Of a DNA stretch of 64,000 nt, positions 33,723-43,824 are shown in pieces. The notes under the pieces are model-generated. The model saw only the letters and a list, made by a program, of their open reading frames with translations, made no database searches and had not been told where the DNA came from. Position 1 is the first letter of the stretch; each line of letters begins with the position of its first letter. The position numbers and the translations under genes are program-made. The DNA is from Gammaproteobacteria bacterium (GTDB lineage: Bacteria; Pseudomonadota; Gammaproteobacteria; Steroidobacterales; GCA-2729495), in contig JAHDYM010000001.1 of NCBI GenBank assembly GCA_023383705.1, positions 27,239-91,238 on the forward strand, written 5' to 3'.

Positions 33723-34769
33723 TCAAGCAGCCACCTGAGTAACGGAACCGCTGCCAGCCTGATACTGCACATGCCCGATTGCGCCGTTGATCAAGGTGAA
33801 TTGAGGCGGCTGGTGCCCGACATCCACATCGTAGAGAACCGGGTAACGAAGATCCCCAAGAGTGGCGGACAGAGCCTCCGTGTATGAAAGGCTGTCTGGC
33901 GACTCAGGTACTGGTCCGGTGCTACGACCGATAAGCAGCCCCGAAAGACTGTCGAACCAGCGATGACGTCGCAGTGCTAGGAGGGCCCGCACGAGTCCCG
34001 GCGGGGCCATGTTGACGTTCTCAAGATACAGAATTGTGCCGCACTCGCGCGCTTGCCGAACGAACGCCGGAATGTCGCCGAACCTAGTCCCGGCCAGCCA
34101 TGCGATGGTGTCCAGGCACCCGCCGATCAGGCGGCCGCGAAAATCGACGGGCTCCATTGAACCATCAAGGCGTTTCCACACGGTTGGTTCAGTCAGATTC
34201 CATGGGGCATCAACCTGTACGGCGAAATCAATGTATTGCTTCTGGAATGCCCTCGAGGACACTTGCCGGACAGGAACTTGCAAGTCGGTCGCAAGAATTG
34301 CGAGGGCCGCGGCGGCTAGCTTGTCAGTCTGTGTGGGCGCCAGTTCCATGAGGTTTGGGCCATGGGCAGTCGCCCAGCCCGAAACTAGGGTAAGAGGCAG
34401 CTGCACGGTGCTCAGATCCGAAAACCCTAGAAGCCACTTTGGCTCGGTGGAGCGCAGTGCCTGGAAGTCGATGGACTCCAGCAACTCGCTAGCAAGGACA
34501 CCGCCCCAAGGGGGCAGAATTGCCGCCACCGCTGGATCAGTCAGGAATCGCATCAGCTCAAGCGCACGTTGCTCCCGGGGTGCGCTAGCATCCTTGTACT
34601 GCTGACGAAGGCACGCGCCCTCAACGATTCGATAACCCAGGCTTCGCAGATGCCCAAGAACGAGATCGAGTCGGGCAAGTAGCGGCCCGGATACACCGGA
34701 CGATGGCGCAGTGACTGCAATGAGGTCGCCCGGCCGAAGCGGCTTAGGAAAGCGAATCAGGGATGGCAT
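33723..34769 (-). CDS. S66 family peptidase (LD-carboxypeptidase / MccF-like)
   Basis: This is a 348-residue serine peptidase of family S66. The nucleophile elbow is GFSDLST (serine about residue 117); the glutamate is in LYLENVN and the histidine in DVDVGHQPPQF, completing the Ser-Glu-His triad. Family members either trim the terminal D-alanine from murein tetrapeptides (LdcA) or cleave microcin C (MccF); the sequence here does not settle which. The gene lies in the repeat-bounded segment with the HipA-like kinase and is not part of a peptidoglycan cluster. An MccF-like immunity role is possible in such an accessory setting. Confidence 0.85.
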   Translation of the reverse strand: MPSLIRFPKPLRPGDLIAVTAPSSGVSGPLLARLDLVLGHLRSLGYRIVEGACLRQQYKDASAPREQRALELMRFLTDPAVAAILPPWGGVLASELLESIDFQALRSTEPKWLLGFSDLSTVQLPLTLVSGWATAHGPNLMELAPTQTDKLAAAALAILATDLQVPVRQVSSRAFQKQYIDFAVQVDAPWNLTEPTVWKRLDGSMEPVDFRGRLIGGCLDTIAWLAGTRFGDIPAFVRQARECGTILYLENVNMAPPGLVRALLALRRHRWFDSLSGLLIGRSTGPVPESPDSLSYTEALSATLGDLRYPVLYDVDVGHQPPQFTLINGAIGHVQYQAGSGSVTQVAA

Positions 34770-35014
34770 GGTAGGAGTTTATCCACGCGATGGGCTGAGT
34801 ATTAGGAAATTCAAACACTGGCATGACTGAAGTCTGCCAGCCCGGAACCCCGGACGCCACGGCCATCCGGCCTGCTGGCCGCCGGCACTGCGGGTCCAGC
34901 GAGCAACAGATCTCCCCACTTGCCTGGTGGCCTGGGGCCAGCGACAAATCCGGGCGGAACGCGTGGAAGCTCAGATCGGCCGGTGAATCAGGCCGAAGAC
35001 AGCCAGTCTGATCG
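34770..35014. other. Intergenic spacer between the S66 peptidase and the PLP-enzyme repeat
   Basis: This 245-base stretch holds the upstream region of the S66 peptidase. I see no convincing gene, promoter or RNA in it. It ends where the right copy of the 177-bp repeat begins, so it marks the right inner edge of the inserted segment. Confidence 0.5.
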
Positions 35015-35191
35015 ATCGCGGCTGAAGCCGCTCCTACAGGTATCTGTGCAGGCCGGGCGGCAGGCGCGAAGTGTCCACTGCGTCCAGGCCCGGCGGTTTG
35101 GGCTGCGAATTGAGCGTCTGCCAGAACACCGGCACGGCGCCGTCGAGGCACCCGCTGCGCGCATCGGCGAACAGGCAGGCCAAGGCCTTGG
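35015..35191. repeat. Right copy of the 177-bp direct repeat, including a REP-like unit
   Basis: This segment matches 31846-32022 at about 96 percent identity at a constant offset of 3169 bases. It consists of a 23-base REP-like unit (35015-35037) and the last 51 codons of the intact PLP-enzyme gene. The gene's TAG stop (35034-35036 on the minus strand) is inside the REP-like unit. Confidence 0.85.
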
Positions 35192-36101
35192 CGGTATAGG
35201 TGGTCTCGAGCTTCAGTCCGGCAAGTTCGCCGGCAAGGTGCATCGCCTCGATGCCTTCCGGTGTGGCCTGGGCGTAGCCGGCACCCAGAAAGCCGCTGCG
35301 AAGCTCAAAACGCGACTGCAAACCGGAACAGGCCGGCACGCTCGCATCGCGTTCCTGCAGCGCCTCGCTGGCAGCAGCACACAGCGCAGCGATGGCAGCC
35401 GCCGAGACACGCTCCGGCGGCAGGATCGGCACGGCCACGACCCTCGCATCGCTGCCGGCCAGATACAGACCCAGCACCAGGCCGGCGACGCTGCCCATGG
35501 TGCCGCAGGCCATGTAGATGCGCACCGGCCCCGGCACACCGCGAGCAGCGAGCTGGGCCGCGATTTCAAAGCCAGCCGCAACGAAACCGATGGTGCCGAG
35601 CGGTGATGATCCACCCCAGGTGATCTCGTAAACCCGGCCGGGGCCACCGGGATGCCGTGCGCGGATGTCCGCAGCCGCTGCCAGCATCTGCGGATAGCCG
35701 GCCGCCGGCGTCAGGCGTGTGCCGAGCTGCAGATGCCAGCGCAGCGTGTCGGCAACCCATGGCGTCTGCACCTGTTCGGAAAGGATGGCATGACAATCCA
35801 GTCCGAGCTGCCGGGCATGGATCGCGGTTGCCAGTGCATGGTTGGATCCGGCGGCCCCGAAGGTCAGGACCGTGTCACAGCCACGCTCCAGCGCGTCACC
35901 AAGCAGATACTCGAGCTTGCGGACCTTGTTGCCACCGTAGGGCTGCCCGCTCAGATCATCGCGCTTGACGAGCAGCGCGGGCAGCCCGAGCGCCGCGGCC
36001 AGGCGTGGCGCCGGCTCGAGCGCGGTCGGCAGGCTGGCAAGCTCGCGCCGCGGCAGCCGGGCGGCCAGTTGCGGGAAACGGGCATCGAAGGGACGAATCA
36101 T
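35034..36101 (-). CDS. PLP-dependent D-cysteine desulfhydrase / ACC deaminase family protein
   Basis: This is a 355-residue fold-type II PLP enzyme. The cofactor lysine lies in QPYGGNKVRKLEYLLGDA (about residues 55-72), followed by TFGAAGSNHALA and the glycine-rich phosphate loop in ACGTMGSVAGLVLG. Members cleave D-cysteine to pyruvate, H2S and ammonia (DcyD) or open 1-aminocyclopropane-1-carboxylate; sequence alone does not decide. It lies downstream of argS and the SPOR gene on the same strand, 24 bases after the latter. Its final 51 codons are duplicated 3.2 kb away, and its stop codon lies within a REP-like element. Confidence 0.88.
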   Translation of the reverse strand: MIRPFDARFPQLAARLPRRELASLPTALEPAPRLAAALGLPALLVKRDDLSGQPYGGNKVRKLEYLLGDALERGCDTVLTFGAAGSNHALATAIHARQLGLDCHAILSEQVQTPWVADTLRWHLQLGTRLTPAAGYPQMLAAAADIRARHPGGPGRVYEITWGGSSPLGTIGFVAAGFEIAAQLAARGVPGPVRIYMACGTMGSVAGLVLGLYLAGSDARVVAVPILPPERVSAAAIAALCAAASEALQERDASVPACSGLQSRFELRSGFLGAGYAQATPEGIEAMHLAGELAGLKLETTYTAKALACLFADARSGCLDGAVPVFWQTLNSQPKPPGLDAVDTSRLPPGLHRYL

Positions 36102-36125
36102 CCCGGCGCTCCGGCAGGCCGCACA

Positions 36126-36671
36126 TCATTCCGCAACGGGAATGACCATGAACTCGATGCGGTTCTGGCGCAGGCGGTTGCGCAGGCGGTTCAGCTTGTC
36201 CAGGTCATCGATCGGTCCGATGCGGACGCGATGGAAGCGCCGGCCGTCCGCATCAGCGCTCTGGATCTCCGCAACCACACCCAGCAGGGCAAGCCGCGCC
36301 TTCACCGCATCGGCATCGGCAAACTCCGGAAAGGCACCTGCCTGGATCACGTAGGTGCCGGGCACCACCACGGGTGGCAGGCTGATGCCGGCCGGCGGCG
36401 CTGCGCCATCCTGCGCGATCGGCACTTCAGCCTGGGGCAGGCTGTCATAAAACTCGAAGCGGTCCGGTGCTTCGAGCGGTTTTTCGGGCTCGACCGGCGC
36501 CGGCTTCTGCACCGGCTTCGGCGTTTCCGCCACCTTGTCCGGCGCCGACTCACGCTGCGTCCAGTAATACCAGCTGCCTCCGCCCAGCACGACGAGCAGC
36601 ACCACCAGCCACAGACCCAGCAGGGATCCCGTCGCCGGGCGTCGCCTCCTTGTCTTGCGCTTCGCTGCCAT
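36126..36671 (-). CDS. SPOR domain protein (FtsN-like)
   Basis: This 181-residue single-pass inner-membrane protein has a basic cytoplasmic start (AAKRKTRRRRPA), one membrane helix (about residues 16-34), a proline-rich periplasmic linker (VQKPAPVEPEKPLEAPD) and a C-terminal SPOR domain (YVIQAGAFPEFADADAVKARLALLG, then HRVRIGPIDDLDKLNRLRNRL). SPOR domains bind denuded septal glycan. It starts six bases after the argS stop, the common argS-ftsN-like pairing. It is shorter than FtsN, so a general division-associated role is the safe call. Confidence 0.9.
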   Translation of the reverse strand: MAAKRKTRRRRPATGSLLGLWLVVLLVVLGGGSWYYWTQRESAPDKVAETPKPVQKPAPVEPEKPLEAPDRFEFYDSLPQAEVPIAQDGAAPPAGISLPPVVVPGTYVIQAGAFPEFADADAVKARLALLGVVAEIQSADADGRRFHRVRIGPIDDLDKLNRLRNRLRQNRIEFMVIPVAE

Positions 36672-36677
36672 TTGAAC

Positions 36678-38429
36678 CTACATCTGCTCCAGCGGACGGA
36701 TACCCAGCAGCTGCAGGCCGCTGCGCATCACGCTCTGGGTCGCCTTGACCAGTGTAAGCCGGGCACGACTGCGGACCGGTTCGGCCACCTCGATCACCAC
36801 ATGCCGGTTGTAGAAGGCATTGAACACGCTCGCGAGTTCGTAGAGATAGTGGGCGACCTCGAAGGGCTCGCGCTGCTCCGCCGCCCGCCGCACCGCCGGA
36901 CCATAGCCGCGGAGCTTCTGCACCAGCAGCCATTCCTCATCGGCACCGAGCGTGGCCAGGTCGCCGGGCTCGTCGGCCGTGGCGAGGCCCAGCTCGGCCG
37001 CCTTGCGGAAGATGCCACTCATGCGCGCGTAGGCATACTGCAGATAGGGACCGGTGTTGCCCTCGAACTGCAGCACCGCGTCCCAGTCGAAGCTGAGGTC
37101 GGTCATGCGCCGCGAGGACACGTCGAAGTACAGGAGCGCCGCCTGCCCGACTGCCTCGCTGACTGTATCTGCCTCGCCGGCCGCGACAGCACCGCGCGCA
37201 CTGGCCTCGGCGCGTTCGATACGGAACCGGCCGGCGCGGTCACGCGCTTCGTCGAGCACCGCCTCCAGCCAGACCGCCTCGCCCTTGCGCGTGGACATGC
37301 CGCGCACATAACCGAAGCTGATGTTCTCGCAGCGCGCCGGCCAGTTCACCGGCCACTGCTCGGCGACGGCCAGCTTGCCGAGCGCGGCAAAGACCTGCGC
37401 GAAGTGGTCCTCCTGCCGGGAGACGACATAGATGTTGGCGCCGAACTGGTAGCGCTCCCAGCGATCGATGGCTTCCGCGCAATCGCGCGCGGCGTAGGTG
37501 GACGCGCCGTCGGATTTCTGCAGCATGCAGGGCGCGATGTCCCGGCCGAGCACATCGGCTACCTCGACCACGATCGCGCCGAGCGATTCCTTCGCCACGC
37601 CGGCCTTCAGGAAGCGATCGACGACCGACTGCACCTTGTCGTTGATCGATGACTCGCCATCGTAGGAATCGAAGCTGATGCCAAGCCGCGCATAGGTGCG
37701 CATGAAGCCGTCCAGCGACAGCGCCCGGAACCGCGACCACAGCGCCCGGATCTCCGCATCGCCCTGTTCCAGGCGCAGGAACAGGCTGCGCGCCTGCTCG
37801 CGGACCGAGGGATCCTGCTCGCTTTCGCGGTTTGCGCGGATGTACAGCTCGACCAGGTAATCGATGGCGCGCGCTTCAAGCGCTGCTTCATCGCCCCACT
37901 TCTGCCAGGCGTAGATCACGAAACCGAACTGCGTACCCCAGTCGCCCAGGTAGTTCTTGCGCAGCACCTCCCAGCCCTGGAAGGCGAAGATCCGCGCCAG
38001 GTCGGCGCCGATGTTGGTCGAACGCAGGTGGCCGAAGTGAAAGGGCTTGGCGATGTTCGGCGCGGAGAAGTCCAGCACCAGCGTCTGGCCACGGCCCATG
38101 TCGGTGTGGCCGTAAGTCGAGGGACTCTCGCGGATCTCGCCCAGCACCTGGCCGAGCGCGTTGCGCCGGTTCAGGAACAGGTTGAGGTACGGGCCTTCGG
38201 CGACGGCGCTCGCAATCAGCCGGTCTGGCTGGATCTTCCCGGCCAGGTCCTGTGCGATCCGGTTCGGTGCGGTGCGCAACTCCTTCGCGAGCTGGAAACA
38301 GGGGAAGGCGCAGTCGCCGAGCGCGAGATTCGGTGGCGTGGCCAAGGCAGCTTCGATCTGCGCGCGGCGCTCAGCCGGCCAGGCGAGCGCGCTGCACAGG
38401 ACCTGCGCGATATGGGCTGTAATCTGCAT
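36678..38429 (-). CDS. argS: Arginyl-tRNA synthetase
   Basis: This is a 583-residue class I synthetase. It has the N-terminal Add-1 domain typical of ArgRS, the HIGH-like motif in PFHFGHLRSTNIG (about residues 133-145), the KMSKS-replacing segment MSTRKGEAVWL, and the C-terminal DALR anticodon-binding domain (ARLTLVKATQSVMRSGLQLLGI). Length and motifs are normal. It opens an argS-SPOR-PLP enzyme run on the minus strand. Confidence 0.97.
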   Translation of the reverse strand: MQITAHIAQVLCSALAWPAERRAQIEAALATPPNLALGDCAFPCFQLAKELRTAPNRIAQDLAGKIQPDRLIASAVAEGPYLNLFLNRRNALGQVLGEIRESPSTYGHTDMGRGQTLVLDFSAPNIAKPFHFGHLRSTNIGADLARIFAFQGWEVLRKNYLGDWGTQFGFVIYAWQKWGDEAALEARAIDYLVELYIRANRESEQDPSVREQARSLFLRLEQGDAEIRALWSRFRALSLDGFMRTYARLGISFDSYDGESSINDKVQSVVDRFLKAGVAKESLGAIVVEVADVLGRDIAPCMLQKSDGASTYAARDCAEAIDRWERYQFGANIYVVSRQEDHFAQVFAALGKLAVAEQWPVNWPARCENISFGYVRGMSTRKGEAVWLEAVLDEARDRAGRFRIERAEASARGAVAAGEADTVSEAVGQAALLYFDVSSRRMTDLSFDWDAVLQFEGNTGPYLQYAYARMSGIFRKAAELGLATADEPGDLATLGADEEWLLVQKLRGYGPAVRRAAEQREPFEVAHYLYELASVFNAFYNRHVVIEVAEPVRSRARLTLVKATQSVMRSGLQLLGIRPLEQM

Positions 38430-38502
38430 AGCGAAAATTGCCGGCGGGGAACGGGTGCGATTCTAGCCGGTTGCAGCACTCCGGTGTTTCACCCGCCGCC
38501 TG

Positions 38503-40749
38503 TCAAAAGAGATCCACCGGATCGACATCGAGGCTCCAGCGCACCCGGCGCCGCGTTTCGACCTCCGCGAGCGCTGCACGCCAGCCGGGCAGGAACAGCT
38601 GCAACTCGCGTCGCGAGGCTGCCTGCAGCAGCAATTGCCCGCGATACCGCCCGGCACGCCTTTCCATCGGCGCAGACGCCGGGCCAAGGACGTTCAGGCC
38701 CGCCGGGGCCTGGTCGCGGGCCAGCGCGGCCGCCGCCTGCAGGAACGCCGACACCGGCGCCCGTTCGCTGGCCTCGGCCCGCAGCAGCGCGAGGCAGGTG
38801 AAGGGTGGCCAGCCGGCCTGTCGCCGCTCGTCCAGCGCCAGCGTGGCGAACTGCGCGTAGCCCTTGCTGATCAGCACGCGCAGCAAGGGGTGCTCGGGGA
38901 ACAGCGTCTGCAGGTAGACCTCGCCCGGATGCTCGGCCCGGCCCGCTCGCCCGGCCACCTGGACAAAGGATTGCGCCAGGCGCTCGGCGCTGCGGAAATC
39001 GCTGCCAAAGAGTCCCTGGTCGGCATCGATGATCCCCACCAGAGTGACACGCGGGAAGTCATGACCCTTGGTGAGCATCTGCGTGCCCATCAGGATGCGC
39101 GCCTCCTCCCTGCGCACGCGGTTGAGGCGCCGCTCGATCTCGCCGCGCCGGCGCGTGGTGTCGCGGTCGATGCGCTCGATCTGCTGGTCCGGGAAGGCGG
39201 CAGCCAGCGCGCGTTCCAGCCGTTCGGTGCCCTGTCCAACCGGCTTGAGCTCGCCTGCGCAATCGGGGCACTGCGCGGGCACCGGCCGCTCACTGCCACA
39301 GTGATGGCAGGCGAGCTGGCCGCGCTGCTGGTGCAGCACCATGCGGGCATCGCAACGCGGGCATTCGAGCACCTGGCCGCAGGCGGGGCACATCAGCACC
39401 GGCGCATAGCCGCGCCGGTTCAGGTAGATGAGCACCTGGCCGCCCGCGTCCAGGTGGCGGCGGATCGCGGCCAGCAAAGGCTGGGTCAGGCCTTCGCGCG
39501 CGGCATGCTGGCGCAGGTCGATCAGCGACACGCGCGGCTGGCCGGCAGCACCGGTCCGCGAGGGCAACACGAGGCGGGTATAGCGGCCGCTGCGCGCATT
39601 CTCCACGGACTCCAGGGAGGGCGTCGCCGATCCCAGCACCAGCGGCACACCGAGTTCGCGCGCCCGCCACACCGCCAGGTCGCGTGCCGAGTAGCGCCAG
39701 CCCTCCTGCTGCTTGTAGGAGGGATCGTGCTCCTCATCGGCAACGATCAGGCCCGGGCGCAGCAGGGGCGCGAAGATGGCGGAACGCGTACCGATGATGA
39801 TCGCCGCCGTACCGTCGCTGGCGGCCGTGAAGGCGCGCAGACGCTCGCCATCGCTGAGTCCGGAATGCAGCAGCGCAATCGGCACCGGGAAGCGCCGCTG
39901 GAAGCGCTCGAGCAGCTGGGGCGTGAGGCCGATTTCCGGCACCAGCACCAGGCTTTGCCGGCCGGCTGCCAGCACCTGCTCGATGCAACGCAGGTAGACC
40001 TCGGTCTTGCCGCTGCCGGTCACGCCGTCGAGCAGGAAACACCGGAAGCCCCGCGCGGCATTGATCTGTGCGACTGCCTGCGCCTGGTCCGCGGTCAGCA
40101 CCGGTGGCTCGTCGGGCCCGATGTCCGCCACCGGCGGCAGGGCCGCGGCATGGCTGACCGTCACCCAGCCGCGCGCGGCGAGCGCAGCCACCGCCCGCCG
40201 CCAGCCGCTGCTGACGGCATCGAGATCGGCCGCCGTGACCGGCGCGCTGCTCGCCCGCAGTTTCAGGTAGATGCCGAGCTGCGCCGGCGCACGGCGCAGT
40301 GCCCCCGGATCGGCGGACCGGCCCTCGGCACTCAGGGCCCAGCACGGCTCACCGCGCGCGAGGGCGTGGCCTTCGCGCAGCGCCTTCGGCAGGGCGGCAC
40401 TGAGCACCTCGCCGAGGGGATGCTGGTAATAGCGCGCCGCCCAGACCAGCATGCGCAGCAGGTCAGGCGGCATCAGTGGCTGTGCATCGAGCACCGACAA
40501 CACGCGGCGCAATCGCTGTTCCGGCAGCTCGCTGACGGCCTTCGCACCGACCAGCCAGCCCATGCGCGTGCCGCGCCCGAAGGGTACGCGCACGCGCTGC
40601 CCGACGAGCAGCGGACCCTCGACCGCAACGGGCACGAGGTAGTCAAAAACCCCCATCACCGGGGCCGCCACGGCAACCTCAAGGATCTGCTGGGCTTCAA
40701 GCACGCGACTGATATCCACACCCCTCGCCGCTGCAGTGCATTTGTCCAC
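38503..40749 (-). CDS. priA: Primosomal protein N' (replication restart helicase PriA)
   Basis: PriA restarts collapsed replication forks. It has the N-terminal 3'-DNA-binding domain (EVAVAAPVMGVFDYLVP), Walker A GVTGSGKTEVYL, the DEEHDPSYKQ motif II, the zinc-binding cysteines in CPACGQVLECPRCDAR and CHHCGSERPVPAQCPDC, and the C-terminal domain. The 748-residue form uses a GTG start at 40749 that lies inside a DnaA-box-like sequence; a GTG 30 bases downstream (40719), with GAGGGG just before it, would give 738 residues and is a reasonable alternative. Confidence 0.95.
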   Translation of the reverse strand: MDKCTAAARGVDISRVLEAQQILEVAVAAPVMGVFDYLVPVAVEGPLLVGQRVRVPFGRGTRMGWLVGAKAVSELPEQRLRRVLSVLDAQPLMPPDLLRMLVWAARYYQHPLGEVLSAALPKALREGHALARGEPCWALSAEGRSADPGALRRAPAQLGIYLKLRASSAPVTAADLDAVSSGWRRAVAALAARGWVTVSHAAALPPVADIGPDEPPVLTADQAQAVAQINAARGFRCFLLDGVTGSGKTEVYLRCIEQVLAAGRQSLVLVPEIGLTPQLLERFQRRFPVPIALLHSGLSDGERLRAFTAASDGTAAIIIGTRSAIFAPLLRPGLIVADEEHDPSYKQQEGWRYSARDLAVWRARELGVPLVLGSATPSLESVENARSGRYTRLVLPSRTGAAGQPRVSLIDLRQHAAREGLTQPLLAAIRRHLDAGGQVLIYLNRRGYAPVLMCPACGQVLECPRCDARMVLHQQRGQLACHHCGSERPVPAQCPDCAGELKPVGQGTERLERALAAAFPDQQIERIDRDTTRRRGEIERRLNRVRREEARILMGTQMLTKGHDFPRVTLVGIIDADQGLFGSDFRSAERLAQSFVQVAGRAGRAEHPGEVYLQTLFPEHPLLRVLISKGYAQFATLALDERRQAGWPPFTCLALLRAEASERAPVSAFLQAAAALARDQAPAGLNVLGPASAPMERRAGRYRGQLLLQAASRRELQLFLPGWRAALAEVETRRRVRWSLDVDPVDLF

Positions 40750-40764
40750 AGAATCTGTGGATAA
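40742..40764. promoter_or_regulatory. Two inverted DnaA-box-like sites at the priA start
   Basis: TTGTCCACA (40742-40750; one mismatch to TTATCCACA) and TGTGGATAA (40756-40764; a perfect TTATCCACA on the minus strand) face each other across five bases. A third site fitting TTWTNCACA, TGTGCATAA, lies at 40935-40943. The first overlaps the annotated priA start codon. DnaA binding is inferred from consensus only. Confidence 0.5.
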
Positions 40765-41198
40765 GTCTGTTGATTTCCTGGGGCCAAAAGGCTACCGGCC
40801 ACGGCATTACAGCAATTATGACAAGCTGGGTAAAATTTGCCCTATCGCTATAATCTTTATAAAACAACATTTTAAACGACACTCATCAGAGCTGCAGCGC
40901 AAATAAGCCCTAAGCCGCTACTCCCCGTAGCAATTGTGCATAACTACGCGCGTCGCAATGCAGTTTTTTGCCAGAAACCGGGAAAAACCCGGCAATTACC
41001 GCACTTTTTTGTCGCGCCCGGACCCGCACGGTCGGTGGCCTGCAGATGCGCCCCGGACGACACCGGAGACCGCAGGGCCAAGCATTGCATATCGCACGGC
41101 GGACGCGGCTGAAAATCCACGGCGGATCACCAGCGGGGGGAATTGGTTTTTGCATATGGAACCAGCATGATTGAAATAAAGGCAGGGTCGACCCGTTG
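40765..41198. other. AT-rich intergenic region between priA and the HNH gene
   Basis: This is about 430 bases without a gene. The part near 40800-40900 is unusually AT-rich for this genome and contains a TATAAT (40849-40854) for which I find no well-placed -35. A small hairpin CCGGG-AAAAA-CCCGG lies near 40978-40992, and one DnaA-box-like site at 40935-40943. It probably holds promoters for priA and for the HNH-acs pair. Confidence 0.5.
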
Positions 41199-41859
41199 AT
41201 GTTGTTCCTCCACGAAGCAGTCAGCGACTACTCACAGCAGGTGCTGCGCACCGATGTGGCCGGCATGCCGCTCGAGTGGATCGACTATCGCGATGCCGTA
41301 CGCCTCCACTACCTGGGCCAGGTGGCCTACAGCTTCGGCTCGCCACTGTTCCGCATCCACGGCGGCTTCAACGCCGCCACACGCCGGCAGAGCTGCATCG
41401 AAGTCAGTACGATCATCGCCACCGTCGGCCGCTCACCGACCGTGGCCAACCTGATGGACTGCTACATCCCGCCACTCAACAACAAGACGCTGTTCAGGCG
41501 CGACTCCAACCTGTGCCTGTACTGTGGACACCAGTATCCGGTGCGCGACCTCACGCGCGATCACGTACAGCCGCTGTCGAAGAAGGGTACCGACACCTGG
41601 AACAACGTCGTCACTGCCTGCCGGCGCTGCAACAACCACAAGGGCGGCATGACGCCCGAACAGGCCGGCATGCAGCTGATCGCCGTGCCCTTCACGCCAA
41701 CCTATGCCGAGTACATCTACCTGAAGGGCCGTCGGGTGCTCGCTGACCAGATGGAATTCCTGCTCGCGCATATACCGCGCACGAGTCCACTGCACCACCG
41801 GCTGGCATCCAGCCTGAAAGCTGGCACACTGGCCGGGCAGTGCGACTCCGGAGCCATGC

Positions 41860-41873
<14 letters not shown>
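41199..41873 (+). CDS. HNH endonuclease family protein
   Basis: This 224-residue protein has an N-terminal domain of unknown function (about 1-95) and a C-terminal HNH nuclease motif: [25 protein letters not shown], then [17 protein letters not shown]. Two CxxC pairs form the zinc site; the DH pair and the Asn are the catalytic/metal residues. This layout is widespread in chromosomal proteobacterial genes of uncertain role, sometimes linked with stress or DNA repair. The ATG at 41199 is preferred to the TTG just before it. It overlaps acs by 14 bases, an odd partner for a nuclease. Confidence 0.88.

Positions 41874-43824
<1,951 letters not shown>

Noticed and set aside
34744..35151. A 135-codon minus-strand frame covering the spacer upstream of the S66 peptidase
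   Set aside because: Its first part is a shifted-frame reading of the PLP-enzyme gene end and its end overlaps the S66 peptidase start; the middle shows no recognisable domain.
40742..41198. Possible chromosomal origin of replication
   Set aside because: Only three DnaA-box-like sites, no dnaA, dnaN, rpmH or mnmG nearby, and GC skew cannot be judged from this window. Kept only as a DnaA-site cluster.
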